In this document: positions 36,632 to 45,906 of the stretch, piece by piece
Position numbering within the stretch: the first letter of the stretch is position 1
Layout of the letters: each line of letters opens with the position of its first letter
Assembly (NCBI GenBank): GCA_014650015.1
Contig: BMUD01000001.1
Coordinates: 1 to 64,000 of the forward strand
Direction: 5' to 3'
DNA from: Streptomyces griseoloalbus
Lineage (GTDB): Bacteria > Actinomycetota > Actinomycetes > Streptomycetales > Streptomycetaceae
Length of the DNA stretch: 64,000 nucleotides
Program-made: the position numbers and the translations under genes
The notes under the pieces: generated by a model
The model's database searches: none
Told to the model about the DNA's origin: nothing
What the model saw: only the letters and a program-made list of their open reading frames with translations

Positions 36632-36660
36632 GGTGAAGGTATGTGCGGGACCTGTGGTCG

Positions 36661-38055
36661 TCAATGGGGTGCGCGGGATTCGGTGGAGCGGTTCGACGGC
36701 CCGAACAGGAAGCGGTGCGACGGCCCGGACAGGAAGCGGTGCGACGGCCCGAACAGAAAGCGGTGCGACGGCCCGGACAGGGCGAGTGCCGCGAGGGAGA
36801 CGAGGAGGGCGGTCGCGGCCGCCGCCACCGGGACGAGGTAGGCCACCGCCGACGCGTGCTCCACCGTCCAGCCGCCGGCCGCGCTGCCGCAGGCGATCCC
36901 GCCGAGCAGACCGGTCACCGCGAGCGTCATGCCCTCGTTCAGCCGCCCCTCGGGGGTGTACCGCTGCACCAGGGTCATGGTGGTGACCATGGTCGGGGCG
37001 GTCGCCATCCCGGCGACCAGCAGGGCCCCGGCCAGGACCAGGAGCGAGCCGGTGAGGCCGGCGGCGAGCAGCGGCAGGGTCATCAGCGCCGCCATCGCGG
37101 CCAGGCACCACGGCAGCCGGGACCGCGCGGACGCCGCCGCCGGGCGTATCGCCCCGTACACCAGCCCCGCCACGCAGGAACCGGCCGCCTGGAGCGCGAG
37201 CACCGCGCCGGCCGCCGAGTGGTGTCCCCGCGCGTCCGCGAAGGCGAGCGTCACGACCTCCGTCGAGCCGAACACCGCGCCCGTCGCGAGACAGACGAGC
37301 AGCAACGGGCGCATGCCGGGCGTCCGGAAGGGGGCCCGCCCGGAGGGACGCCGCTCGACCGGCGGCTCGGTCGACCGCTGGGCGGTGAACAACAGCACAC
37401 CCGTCAGCAGCAGCACGGCACCCACGAGGGTGCCCGCCTCCGGGAAGAACGCCCCGCACAGAAAGGCCGCGAGCACCGGGCCGAGCATGAAGCACAGCTC
37501 GTCCGCGGCCTGTTCGAAGGAGTTCGCGGTGTGCAGGGCGTCGGCGTTCCCCCTCAGCAGGTGCGCCCAGCGGGCCCGGGACATCCCGCCGGTGTTGGGG
37601 GTCGTGGCGGTGGCGGCGTAGGAGGCGAACAGGGTCCAGTCCGGGGCCCCGTGGCGTACGCAGAGCAGCAGCGCGAGGGAGCCGAGCACGGCGAACACCG
37701 TGGCGGGCAGGGCGACGCGGGCCTGCCCGTACCGGTCGACCAGGCGCGCGGTCCACGGGGCGACCACCGCCGTCGCCGCCAGGCCCGTCGCGGTGACGGC
37801 GCCGGCGAGGGCGTACGAACCCCGGGTTCCGGCGATCATCACGACCGCGCTCACGCTGAACATGCCCATCGGCAGGCGGGCGATGAGGTTCCCCGCGGTG
37901 AACGCACGGGTGCCGGGCAGCGCGAAGAGACGGCGGTACGGGCCCTTCGCGCGGGATCCGCGCCGGGTGCGCGGGCCGAAGTCGACGGCGACGAGGCTGT
38001 CGGCGGTGACCGTGAACAGGGGAGTGTCCCGGGAACGGGAGGTCGGCTGGGGCAT
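36661..38055 (-). CDS. Major facilitator superfamily transporter
   Basis: The protein has 464 residues from the ATG at 38055, with a GGTGGGG ribosome site. About 12 membrane spans follow a 55-residue cytoplasmic head. Motif A-like sequence TARLVDRYGQAR lies between spans 2 and 3. The best guess is a drug or metabolite exporter. The C-terminal tail is an octapeptide repeat (GPSHRFLF, GPSHRFLS, GPSHRFLF) encoded by a 24-bp tandem repeat, unlike normal MFS tails. It diverges from a LysR regulator that probably controls it. Confidence 0.85.
   Translation of the reverse strand: MPQPTSRSRDTPLFTVTADSLVAVDFGPRTRRGSRAKGPYRRLFALPGTRAFTAGNLIARLPMGMFSVSAVVMIAGTRGSYALAGAVTATGLAATAVVAPWTARLVDRYGQARVALPATVFAVLGSLALLLCVRHGAPDWTLFASYAATATTPNTGGMSRARWAHLLRGNADALHTANSFEQAADELCFMLGPVLAAFLCGAFFPEAGTLVGAVLLLTGVLLFTAQRSTEPPVERRPSGRAPFRTPGMRPLLLVCLATGAVFGSTEVVTLAFADARGHHSAAGAVLALQAAGSCVAGLVYGAIRPAAASARSRLPWCLAAMAALMTLPLLAAGLTGSLLVLAGALLVAGMATAPTMVTTMTLVQRYTPEGRLNEGMTLAVTGLLGGIACGSAAGGWTVEHASAVAYLVPVAAAATALLVSLAALALSGPSHRFLFGPSHRFLSGPSHRFLFGPSNRSTESRAPH
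36695..36781 (-). repeat. 24-bp tandem repeat encoding the MFS protein tail
   Basis: Units start at 36695, 36719 and 36743, with a partial fourth at 36767. Each begins GACGGCCCG and ends AAGCGGTGC. They differ at one or two bases and encode GPSHRFL plus F or S on the minus strand. Confidence 0.85.
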
Positions 38056-38138
38056 GTCCCCACCGTCACCCGGGAGCTCCTGGCCGGTCCAACACCTTCC
38101 CGGTGCCGATTCACGCACCTGTGTTGTAAGTTCACGGG

Positions 38139-39107
38139 ATGCCCGCCCCCGCCCACCTCGAACCCCGCCTGCTGCGCGCCTTCGTGACCGTCGCCGAGGA
38201 ACTGCACTTCACCCGTGCCGCCACGCGCCTCTACGTCGCCCAGCAGGCGCTCAGCCGGGACGTACGGCGGCTGGAACGGGAGCTGGGCAGCGAACTGTTC
38301 GTCCGGAGCACCCGCCAGGTGACGCTCACCTCCGACGGCGAACGCCTGCTGCCGTACGCCCGCGCGGTGCTCCGGGCGCAGGACGACCTGCTCGCCGCCG
38401 CCGGGCAGGCGCGGCCCCTGCTGGTGGATCTCAACTCCCCGGGCCTGGAGACCCCGCGCCGTGTGCTGCACCGGGCCCGCGAACTCGCCCCCGCGCACGA
38501 GCTCATGGCCCGCTACGAGAGCGGGCTGACCTGGGCGGCGGGGGAGGTGCTCGCGGGGCGGCTCGACGCGTCGTTCGGGCGGTTCGCGGGGCTCGCCCCC
38601 GCGCTGCGGGCCGGGCTCGACCAGCAGCCCGTGCGCTACGAGCCGATGGCGGTCGTGCTGCCCGAGGACCACCGGCTGGCCGCGCTGGCCGAGGTGCCGC
38701 TGGCCGAGCTGGCCGGCGAGACGGTGTACGCCGGGGCCGGGAACCCTCGTACACCGGAGTGGACGGACTTCGCCCGACTCCTGTTCGACGGGCGGGGGAT
38801 CGCACTCGCGCCGCCCGCGCCGCTGGCCGTCGGGGAGGAGGAGTTCCAGCGGGTGATGGCCGTGACGCGCCACCCGGTCCTCGCCGTCGTCGATTTCCCA
38901 CCGATGCCCTCGACGGTGCTGCGGCCTCTCGTGGAGCCGGTTCCGCTGTCACCGGTGTCGTTGGTGTGGCGAAAGGGGATGGTTCATCCCGCTCTGGACG
39001 GACTTCGGAGGGCTGCGGCCGATCTGGCCGCCGAGGAGGGCTGGTTGCGCCGGCCCACGGATGGGTGGCTTCCGGACGCGGACACGGCCGTGATGACGGC
39101 CTCGTGA
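38139..39107 (+). CDS. LysR-family transcriptional regulator
   Basis: The 322-residue protein has an N-terminal LysR winged helix (LLRAFVTVAEELHFTRAATRLYVAQQALSRDVRRLERELG) and a C-terminal periplasmic-binding-like effector domain. It diverges from the MFS transporter across an 83-bp spacer, the classic arrangement for a LysR activator and its target exporter. Effector unknown. Confidence 0.9.
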   Translation: MPAPAHLEPRLLRAFVTVAEELHFTRAATRLYVAQQALSRDVRRLERELGSELFVRSTRQVTLTSDGERLLPYARAVLRAQDDLLAAAGQARPLLVDLNSPGLETPRRVLHRARELAPAHELMARYESGLTWAAGEVLAGRLDASFGRFAGLAPALRAGLDQQPVRYEPMAVVLPEDHRLAALAEVPLAELAGETVYAGAGNPRTPEWTDFARLLFDGRGIALAPPAPLAVGEEEFQRVMAVTRHPVLAVVDFPPMPSTVLRPLVEPVPLSPVSLVWRKGMVHPALDGLRRAAADLAAEEGWLRRPTDGWLPDADTAVMTAS

Positions 39108-39280
39108 TGTCTCACTACCGACACGAATGAGTGGGCGGGAAACACAGAACCTTCGCGTGCGCTACATTCAGTGCCCGAGCACAATGTGATAAACGGGGCG
39201 CTCGGAGCGGGTGGGGGCCCGGTCCGCCGGCGAGGTGCTCGGGTCGTCCGCGCGCCGGAAGTGTCCCTGGGGGGAAGAGC

Positions 39281-40858
39281 GTGCGCGTGAAAAAATGGCG
39301 AGAAGACGCCCAACCGGAACGGCCTGACGCCGCAGGGGCGGCGGAGGAGTCCCCGGAGAACGACGAGGACGGGTACCTGCCCGACACGCGGGTCCTGCCT
39401 CTGAGTGAGAAGCCCACCAGAAGCACTGCGGCCCGTCGTGAGGCGGATGCCGACGCCGGTCCCGACTCCCTCGAGGAACGGTGGGCCCGTCTCGGTGTCT
39501 TCTCCGGCGGAAACGACAGGACCCAGGTCCTGCCGGGCGCCGCTCCTCGTACGGATCCCGCCGAACGTTTCGGTACGCCGACCGGCGGCGACGCCGGCGT
39601 CCCCGCGGCGCCGGACGGGCCGGGACCGTCCGTGGGCCGGACGGGTGGGCCGGCCGGGTTCGAGGGCGGCGCGGACGGTCCCTGGGAGGTCGAGCGCACC
39701 ACGGCCCTGCGGATCAACGACAGGACCCGGGTCCTGCCCGAGGCCTCTCCCGGTACGGATCCCGCCGGGCGTCCCGGGACGCGGACCGGCGGCGACGCCG
39801 GCGTCCCCGCGGCGCCGGACAGGTCGGGACCGTCCGTGGGCCGGACGGGTGGGCCGGCCGGGTTCGAGGGCGGCGCGGACGGCCCCTGGGACGTCGAGCG
39901 CACCACGGCCCTGCGGATCCCCCGCCAGCAGGCAGGTGTTCCCGGCGCCCAGGTGACACGGCCCTCCTCTCCGGCGGGCGGAACGCGTCCCCCGGGGGAC
40001 CGCGGCGCAGCCGGCTCCCGGGAGGACACGGCCCGCTTCACCGGCTCCACCCCGACGGCGTCCCGCACCCCCGTCCGTGACCCCTGGCAGGAGGCCCGCG
40101 AGGCCGCCGCCACCCACGACCCGCACGAGGTAACGGTTCAGCTCGACGCCGTGCAGATAGGGGACGGCGGCGTGCTGCACCGGTCGCCGGGCCGGGCGGG
40201 CGCGGGACAGGACGCCCCCGGCGGGCCCGTGTTCGTCGACGAGTCCGGCCGCCGCAGCCGGCTCTACCGCCGTATCGGCATGGCCGTCGGCCTCGCCTGC
40301 GCGGGGTACGCCGTCGTCATGGTCGCCACGCTGCTGTCCGGCAACTCCGACGCACCCTGGATGCCCGTCCCCGGCCAGGAGAAGAAACCCGCGGGGAAGG
40401 TCGAGACCACGCCGCAGCCAGCGGAGACGGACGCCGTCCCCAGCTCCGGCAGCAGCCTCCTCCCGGGCGGCACGCCGACCACCGGCACCACCACGACGCC
40501 GCCCACGCCCGGCGCCACCGCTCCCGCGACCGGTGCCGCCGGCACCGCGAACCAGCCGGACGCCGCCGACCCGACACCGACGTCGCCCCGGGTGAACACC
40601 ACGCAGCCGGCCACCGGCGACGACGACGCCACCCCCACGGTTCCGGACGAGACCCCGAGCTCGCAGCCCCCCGACCCCCCGCTGCCGGACAGCCCGGACC
40701 CCGGGACGACCGCCCCCACGGGCGACGGTGAGGCCGTCGGCACCGACGACGTCGCCGGTGCTCCCGCCGACCCGCCGGTCGTCGCCGCCGACGGCTCCGC
40801 CGCGCAGCCGGAGCCGTCCACCGCCCCCGCCGCACCGTCCTCGGAGAACGTCATCTGA
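39281..40858 (+). CDS. matA: MatA, membrane protein of the mycelial aggregation (PNAG-type) locus
   Basis: The protein has 525 residues from the GTG at 39281, with GGGGAAG just upstream. The N-terminal 325 residues are predicted cytoplasmic, charged and low complexity. They contain two tandem 68-residue repeats (NDRT.VLP...VERTTALRI) encoded by an exact 204-bp duplication. One membrane span follows at about residues 330-350 (IGMAVGLACAGYAVVMVATLL), then a Pro/Thr/Ala-rich exterior tail of about 175 residues. The stop overlaps the matB start by one base, so the two are coupled. The name rests on position before matB as I remember S. coelicolor; the sequence itself shows no enzymatic domain. 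Confidence 0.68.
   Translation: MRVKKWREDAQPERPDAAGAAEESPENDEDGYLPDTRVLPLSEKPTRSTAARREADADAGPDSLEERWARLGVFSGGNDRTQVLPGAAPRTDPAERFGTPTGGDAGVPAAPDGPGPSVGRTGGPAGFEGGADGPWEVERTTALRINDRTRVLPEASPGTDPAGRPGTRTGGDAGVPAAPDRSGPSVGRTGGPAGFEGGADGPWDVERTTALRIPRQQAGVPGAQVTRPSSPAGGTRPPGDRGAAGSREDTARFTGSTPTASRTPVRDPWQEAREAAATHDPHEVTVQLDAVQIGDGGVLHRSPGRAGAGQDAPGGPVFVDESGRRSRLYRRIGMAVGLACAGYAVVMVATLLSGNSDAPWMPVPGQEKKPAGKVETTPQPAETDAVPSSGSSLLPGGTPTTGTTTTPPTPGATAPATGAAGTANQPDAADPTPTSPRVNTTQPATGDDDATPTVPDETPSSQPPDPPLPDSPDPGTTAPTGDGEAVGTDDVAGAPADPPVVAADGSAAQPEPSTAPAAPSSENVI
39512..39919 (+). repeat. Tandem 204-bp duplication inside matA
   Basis: Copies at 39512-39715 and 39716-39919 are directly adjacent and differ at a limited number of positions. 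The block CGGCGGCGACGCCGGCGTCC and the block encoding GPSVGRTGGPAGFEGGADGP are repeated. The period is exactly 68 codons, so the frame is kept. Confidence 0.9.
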
Positions 40859-43062
40859 TGGCATCCCGCACCCACCGTCACCGGGCCGCCGCCCGCCCGG
40901 CCCGTGACGGCTCCCCGCGTCGCCGCGTGCCCCTGCGCCTGCTGCTTCCGCTGCTCGTCCTCGTCGCCCTGGCGGCCATGCTCATGCTGCGCGGCTACGT
41001 GCACAGCGAGATCCTCGCCGACCACCGCGTCGGCAAGCCCGCCCCCACCACCCAGGTGCCCGAGGACATACTCGAGGGCGGCCCGGTCATCGACGCCCGC
41101 GCCGGGCAGACCCAGAGCCTGAGCGTGCCCGACCACCGCCTCGTCCTCACCTTCGACGACGGCCCGGATCCGACCTGGACGCCGAAGGTGCTCGACGTGC
41201 TGAGGAAGCACGACGCGCACGCGGTCTTCTTCGTCACCGGCACCATGGCCTCCCGCTACCCGGACCTCGTCCAGCGCATGGTCGACGAGGGCCACGAGAT
41301 CGGCCTGCACACCTTCAACCACCCCGACCTCTCCCTCCAGTCCAAGAAGCGCATCGACTGGGAGCTGTCGCAGAACCAGCTGGCGATCACCGGCGCGGCC
41401 GGCATCCGCACCTCGCTCTTCCGCCCGCCGTACTCCTCCTTCGCCGAGGCGATGGACAACGTGACCTGGCCGGTCACCCAGTACATCGGCAGCCGCGGCT
41501 ACCTCACCGTCGTCAACAACACCGACAGCGAGGACTGGAAGCGGCCCGGCGTCGCCGAGATCATCCGCCGCGCCACGCCCGAGGGCGGCCAGGGCGCCAT
41601 CGTCCTGATGCACGACTCCGGCGGCGACCGCAGCCAGACCGTCGCGGCGCTCGACAGGTTCCTGCCCGACCTGAAGGAGAAGGGCTACGAGTTCGACAAC
41701 CTGACCGAGGCCCTGGACGCGCCCAGCGCCCACAGCCCGGTCACCGGCGCCGACCTCTGGAAGGGCAGGGCGTGGATCTTCCTGGTCCAGGCCTCCGAGC
41801 ACATCACCGACGTCCTGGTGGTGGGCCTGGCGATCATCGGCACCCTGGTCATCGGCCGCTTCGTCCTGATGCTCCTCCTCTCCGGCGCCCACGCCCGCCG
41901 CGTCCGCCGCAGGAACTTCCGCTGGGGCCCGCCGGTCACCGCACCGGTGACGGTGCTGGTCCCGGCGTACAACGAGGCCAAGTGCATCGAGAACACCGTC
42001 CGTTCCCTGATGGCGAGCGACCACCCGATCGAGGTGCTCGTCATCGACGACGGTTCCACCGACGGCACCGCCCGCATCGTCGAGGCGATGGGCCTGCCCA
42101 ACGTCCGGGTGATCCGCCAGCTCAACGCGGGCAAGCCGGCCGCGCTCAACCGGGGCCTGGCGAACGCCCGGTACGACATCGTCGTGATGATGGACGGCGA
42201 CACCGTCTTCGAACCGTCCACCGTCCGCGAACTCGTCCAGCCCTTCGGCGACTCCAGGGTCGGCGCCGTGGCGGGCAACGCCAAGGTCGGCAACAAGGAC
42301 AGCCTCATCGGCGCCTGGCAGCACATCGAGTACGTGATGGGCTTCAACCTGGACCGCCGGATGTACGACATCCTCGGCTGCATGCCGACCATCCCGGGCG
42401 CCGTCGGCGCGTTCCGACGCTCGGCGCTGGAGCCCATCGGCGGCATGAGCGACGACACGCTCGCCGAGGACACCGACGTCACGATGGCGCTGCACCGGGC
42501 CGGCTGGCGCGTGGTCTACGCGGAGAACGCCCGCGCCTGGACCGAGGCCCCGGAGACCGTCCAGCAACTGTGGTCCCAGCGCTACCGCTGGTCGTACGGC
42601 ACCATGCAGGCCATCTGGAAGCACCGCAGGTCCCTGGTCGAGAAGGGTCCCTCGGGCCGCTTCGGCCGCGTGGGCCTGCCCTTCGTCTCCCTGTTCATGG
42701 TCCTGGCCCCGCTGCTGGCCCCGCTGATCGACGTCTTCCTCCTCTACGGCATCGTCTTCGGCCCGACCGAGAAGACGATCGTGGCGTGGCTGGGCGTCCT
42801 GGCCATCCAGGCGGTCTGCGCGGCCTACGCCTTCCGCCTCGACCGCGAACGCATGACCCACCTCATCTCGCTGCCACTGCAGCAGATCCTCTACCGCCAG
42901 CTCATGTACGTCGTGCTGCTCCAGTCCTGGATCACCGCACTCACCGGCGGCCGCCTGCGCTGGCAGAAGCTGCGGCGCACCGGCGTCGTCGAGGCGCCGG
43001 TCGGCGGGGCGGTGCCGGGCAGGCGCGCGCAGCGCACCGATGATCGGAGGCCCGTGGCATGA
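40858..43062 (+). CDS. matB: MatB, bifunctional polysaccharide deacetylase / GT2 glycan synthase
   Basis: The protein has 734 residues. One N-terminal membrane span (about 27-45) leads to an extracellular NodB deacetylase domain (about 90-290) with TFDDGPD at 98-104 and metal-binding HTFNH at 151-155. A second span (about 318-345) leads to a cytoplasmic GT2 synthase (about 360-600) with VLVIDDGSTDGT, MMDGDTVF, AEDTDV and QRYRW, the processive beta-glycan synthase signature. C-terminal spans complete the channel. The two activities, polymerisation and de-N-acetylation, fit poly-beta-1,6-N-acetylglucosamine synthesis, reported for MatAB and needed for hyphal aggregation. It is coupled to matA and to the acyltransferase. 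Confidence 0.88.
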   Translation: MASRTHRHRAAARPARDGSPRRRVPLRLLLPLLVLVALAAMLMLRGYVHSEILADHRVGKPAPTTQVPEDILEGGPVIDARAGQTQSLSVPDHRLVLTFDDGPDPTWTPKVLDVLRKHDAHAVFFVTGTMASRYPDLVQRMVDEGHEIGLHTFNHPDLSLQSKKRIDWELSQNQLAITGAAGIRTSLFRPPYSSFAEAMDNVTWPVTQYIGSRGYLTVVNNTDSEDWKRPGVAEIIRRATPEGGQGAIVLMHDSGGDRSQTVAALDRFLPDLKEKGYEFDNLTEALDAPSAHSPVTGADLWKGRAWIFLVQASEHITDVLVVGLAIIGTLVIGRFVLMLLLSGAHARRVRRRNFRWGPPVTAPVTVLVPAYNEAKCIENTVRSLMASDHPIEVLVIDDGSTDGTARIVEAMGLPNVRVIRQLNAGKPAALNRGLANARYDIVVMMDGDTVFEPSTVRELVQPFGDSRVGAVAGNAKVGNKDSLIGAWQHIEYVMGFNLDRRMYDILGCMPTIPGAVGAFRRSALEPIGGMSDDTLAEDTDVTMALHRAGWRVVYAENARAWTEAPETVQQLWSQRYRWSYGTMQAIWKHRRSLVEKGPSGRFGRVGLPFVSLFMVLAPLLAPLIDVFLLYGIVFGPTEKTIVAWLGVLAIQAVCAAYAFRLDRERMTHLISLPLQQILYRQLMYVVLLQSWITALTGGRLRWQKLRRTGVVEAPVGGAVPGRRAQRTDDRRPVA

Positions 43063-44402
43063 CCCACGGACACACGACCGGCACGGGGACGAGCCCGGAG
43101 CCGACCGGACCGTACGGAACGCCGTACGCGGGGAACGCGGACGGGCCCCCGGGGGCCCCGTACGCCGTACCGCAGCAGCGAACGAACGGGCCCGCGCACG
43201 TAGCGGATCCCGCCGCCGCGCCGGCCGCCCCCACGAAGCCGGGCCGTGACCGTTACCTCGACCTGCTGCGTTCCATCGCCCTGGTCCGCGTCGTGGTGTA
43301 CCACCTCTTCGGCTGGGCCTGGCTGACCGTGCTGTTTCCGTCGATGGGCGTGATGTTCGCGCTGGCGGGCTCGTTGATGGCGCGCTCACTGAAGCGTCCG
43401 GCGCTCGGCGTGATCCGCGGACGGGTCCGGCGCCTTCTGCCGCCCCTGTGGATCTTCGCCGTGGTCGTGCTGGCGATGATGTTCGCCAATGGCTGGAACC
43501 CGTCCGAGGACCCGGACCGCGGCGGCACCTGGGGCCTGGTCGAGCTGTTCAACTACCTCGTCCCGATCGGCGCCCCGCCCTACCCCTGGCACATCGGTTC
43601 CAAGTCGGGCCTGCTGGAGGACACCTGGGCGGTGCAGGCCGCGGGGCCGCTGTGGTACCTGCGTGCCTATCTGTGGTTCGTCATCGCGTCGCCGCTGCTG
43701 CTGTGGCTGTTCCGCCGGGCCCCCTGGCCGACCCTGCTGGCCCCGCTGGGCCTGACGGCGATCGTCGGCACGGGTCTGATGACCATTCCCGGGGAGACCG
43801 GCAACGCGGTCACCGACTTCGCGGTCTACGGCGGCTGCTGGATGCTGGGCTTCGCCCACCACGAGGGCCTGCTGAAGCAGATCCCGCGGTACATCTCCGT
43901 CTCCTGCGCATCCCTGGTGATGGCGTTCGGCCTGTGGTGGGCCTCCAACCATCTGGGCGCCGACGGCTGGGACCTCAATGACATCCCGCTGGCCCAGGCC
44001 ACCTGGTCGTTCGGCTTCGTCGTGATCCTGCTCCAGTACTCCCCGTCGTGGCAGGAACTCCCGGGACGCCTGGCGAAGTGGGACAAGCTGGTGACGCTCT
44101 CCAACAACCGGGCGGTCACCATCTACCTGTGGCACAACCTGCTCATCATGGCGACGGTGCCGATCATCGACCTGCTGTACCGGCTCCCGTTCATGCAGAG
44201 CGAGCGGGCGGTCGCCGCGCTCGACGGCGCCTACACCATCTGGATGTTCGCCCTGGTCTGGCCGCTGATCGGCCTGATGGTCCTCGCGGTCGGCTGGGTC
44301 GAGGATCTGGCGGCGAAGCGCAGGCCACGCCTGTGGCCGAACGGCAGCACGGAGCGCTCCGCCGGCGGACGGGGCAGGTCCGGCGCGGCGCATCGAGGCT
44401 GA
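43059..44402 (+). CDS. Membrane acyltransferase (acyltransferase 3 family)
   Basis: The protein has 447 residues and starts 4 bp inside the end of matB (ATGA overlap). A Pro/Gly/Thr-rich cytoplasmic head of about 60 residues precedes about ten membrane spans. The family signature is near the start: RDRYLDLLRSIALVRVVVYHLFGWAW, with the catalytic-site His in VVYHLF, and RGRVRRLLPPLW follows. Family members O-acylate exported glycans. Coupling to matB suggests it modifies the same polymer, for example by O-acetylation or O-succinylation. The substrate is inferred from context only. Confidence 0.85.
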   Translation: MTHGHTTGTGTSPEPTGPYGTPYAGNADGPPGAPYAVPQQRTNGPAHVADPAAAPAAPTKPGRDRYLDLLRSIALVRVVVYHLFGWAWLTVLFPSMGVMFALAGSLMARSLKRPALGVIRGRVRRLLPPLWIFAVVVLAMMFANGWNPSEDPDRGGTWGLVELFNYLVPIGAPPYPWHIGSKSGLLEDTWAVQAAGPLWYLRAYLWFVIASPLLLWLFRRAPWPTLLAPLGLTAIVGTGLMTIPGETGNAVTDFAVYGGCWMLGFAHHEGLLKQIPRYISVSCASLVMAFGLWWASNHLGADGWDLNDIPLAQATWSFGFVVILLQYSPSWQELPGRLAKWDKLVTLSNNRAVTIYLWHNLLIMATVPIIDLLYRLPFMQSERAVAALDGAYTIWMFALVWPLIGLMVLAVGWVEDLAAKRRPRLWPNGSTERSAGGRGRSGAAHRG

Positions 44403-44790
44403 GGTCACGTCTGCCTCGGCCGAGCCGGTCGGTGCTCTCGGCCCGGGCGAGCTCAGTCGCGTGGTGGATCCCGTCCTTGGTGACCGAAGAGCTCTCGCGT
44501 CCCTCTCCTGGCCGGTGAGCAGTGCGATGCCCGGCTGCGTGGCAGCGGCCGTGCCGTCTCACCTCGATGGCGCGGGCAGGGTGCTCGGGCGGTCGGACGG
44601 ACGGACGGTTCGGGCCGGGCTGCGGCGGGCCGGCATCCACCTCTGATGAGTGGGCCGGTCGCCGTCGAAGACATCGATCACCGGCAGACGCCGGCCGCCC
44701 AGGGATCCGATCGCGCTACCGCGTTGTCGCGGACCGTGCGAGACTGCCCCGGTTGCGTAAGTGAACAGTGTGGCCAGGGGGCTTGGACGG
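44403..44790. other. Gene-free gap after the mat operon
   Basis: This 388-bp region has no ORF with a ribosome site or a family match. A GGACGGACGGACGG run lies at about 44593-44606. Minus-strand frames here show no recognisable protein. Confidence 0.4.
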
Positions 44791-45714
44791 ATGAGCAAGC
44801 GGCAGACGCAGAAGATGCTGCGGTTGATGGCGAGCGGGGAGCCGGTGGAGCTCACCAGTGCGATGGCGTCCGTGAAGAAGCTCGCCCGACTCGCCTTCGT
44901 CGCCCAGCAGTTCGGCTACGAGTACGCGGACGTGCGGCAGGGCGGCGGGAACAACAGCCAGCTGAAGATGCTGATCGTGCCCGACCCGAGCCCGCACGCC
45001 CGGGCCCGCGCCGCGCAGAACTGGGCGCAGTATCCGAACGCCGGCGACGGGGTGTCGGTGCCGCCGCTCGTGCCGGACGCCTTCGAACTCCTCAAGGCCC
45101 GCATCAACTTCGACCTCACCGGCAAGAGCGCCGAGAAGCGGATGGGGTACGGGGCCCTCGGTGTCTCCATCGGCTGTGTGCTCTTCGCCTACCAGGCGGG
45201 CGGCTCGTCCGACGACTTCGTCGTCGCGGCCGTGGTGTGGCTGGTCGTCATGGCGATCCTCGGCATCGGCTTCGTCGTCACCCGCAAGCGCAACGCCAAG
45301 TTCGCGGCCCGGTTGCAGGCGGCCGGGTTCGCCCCGGTGACGGACGAGACCGGCCGGGTCCGCTACCTGCCCCCGGGTGGTCAGATACCGGGGCACGGCA
45401 ATCCCTTCGGTGGCGGCGGCCCGTACGGCGCCCCCGGCGCGGCCCCCGGTTACGGCCATCAGCCGTCTCAGCCCCACCAGCCCTCGATGCCGTACCCCCA
45501 GCAGGCCCCGGGGCCGTACGCCCCCCAGGCCCCGGCCGCCTACGGCACCCCGCCCGTGCCCACCCCGTACGGCGCCCCGCCCCAGCCCCCGGCCCAGGCT
45601 CCCGGCCCCTACACCCCGCAGCAGCCCCAGCAGCCCCAGCAGCCCCCGTACGGGCAGCCCGCCCAACCGCCCCACCCCCAGCAGAACCCGCACTGGCAGC
45701 CCCCGCAGCACTAG
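44791..45714 (+). CDS. Membrane protein with Pro/Gln/Tyr-rich tail
   Basis: The protein has 307 residues from the ATG at 44791 (a GTG 30 bp upstream is possible). The first 120 residues are soluble and helical (KMLRLMASGEPVELTSAMASVKKLARLAFVAQQFGYEYADVRQ). Two adjacent membrane spans (about 128-143 and 150-170) form a hairpin. The last 110 residues are a disordered tail rich in Pro, Gln, Gly and Tyr (QPPYGQPAQ type), common in actinobacterial membrane proteins. I do not recognise a function. Confidence 0.75.
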   Translation: MSKRQTQKMLRLMASGEPVELTSAMASVKKLARLAFVAQQFGYEYADVRQGGGNNSQLKMLIVPDPSPHARARAAQNWAQYPNAGDGVSVPPLVPDAFELLKARINFDLTGKSAEKRMGYGALGVSIGCVLFAYQAGGSSDDFVVAAVVWLVVMAILGIGFVVTRKRNAKFAARLQAAGFAPVTDETGRVRYLPPGGQIPGHGNPFGGGGPYGAPGAAPGYGHQPSQPHQPSMPYPQQAPGPYAPQAPAAYGTPPVPTPYGAPPQPPAQAPGPYTPQQPQQPQQPPYGQPAQPPHPQQNPHWQPPQH

Positions 45715-45786
45715 GGCCTGTCGCTTGGATCATGCCGGCGTCGCGGAGCGTGGCACGCGCATCTGCCGCGTCGTCGTCGGTTGCCG

Positions 45787-45826
45787 ACTCCCCCACGCTC
45801 GGCTCCGCTCGCGTGGGGGGACCCCC
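45787..45826. repeat. C/G-run palindromic intergenic element
   Basis: CTCCCCCACGCTCGGCTCC and its downstream partner CGCTCGCGTGGGGGGACCCC form a hairpin of CCCCCACGC against GCGTGGGGG. Elements of this look recur in Streptomyces intergenic DNA. It lies in the 186-bp gap between the Pro-rich membrane protein and the 2H phosphoesterase. Confidence 0.55.
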
Positions 45827-45906
45827 ATCGCGTCGCCGCCCTCCTCGGTGGCTCCGTATGGGGTCGCAGACCTCGCTCCGCGGGCGATCGCCGGTAGGCT
45901 GCGACG

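Noticed and set aside
36695-36781. Regular repeats suggestive of a CRISPR array
   Set aside because: The units are contiguous without spacers and form the coding tail of the MFS gene.
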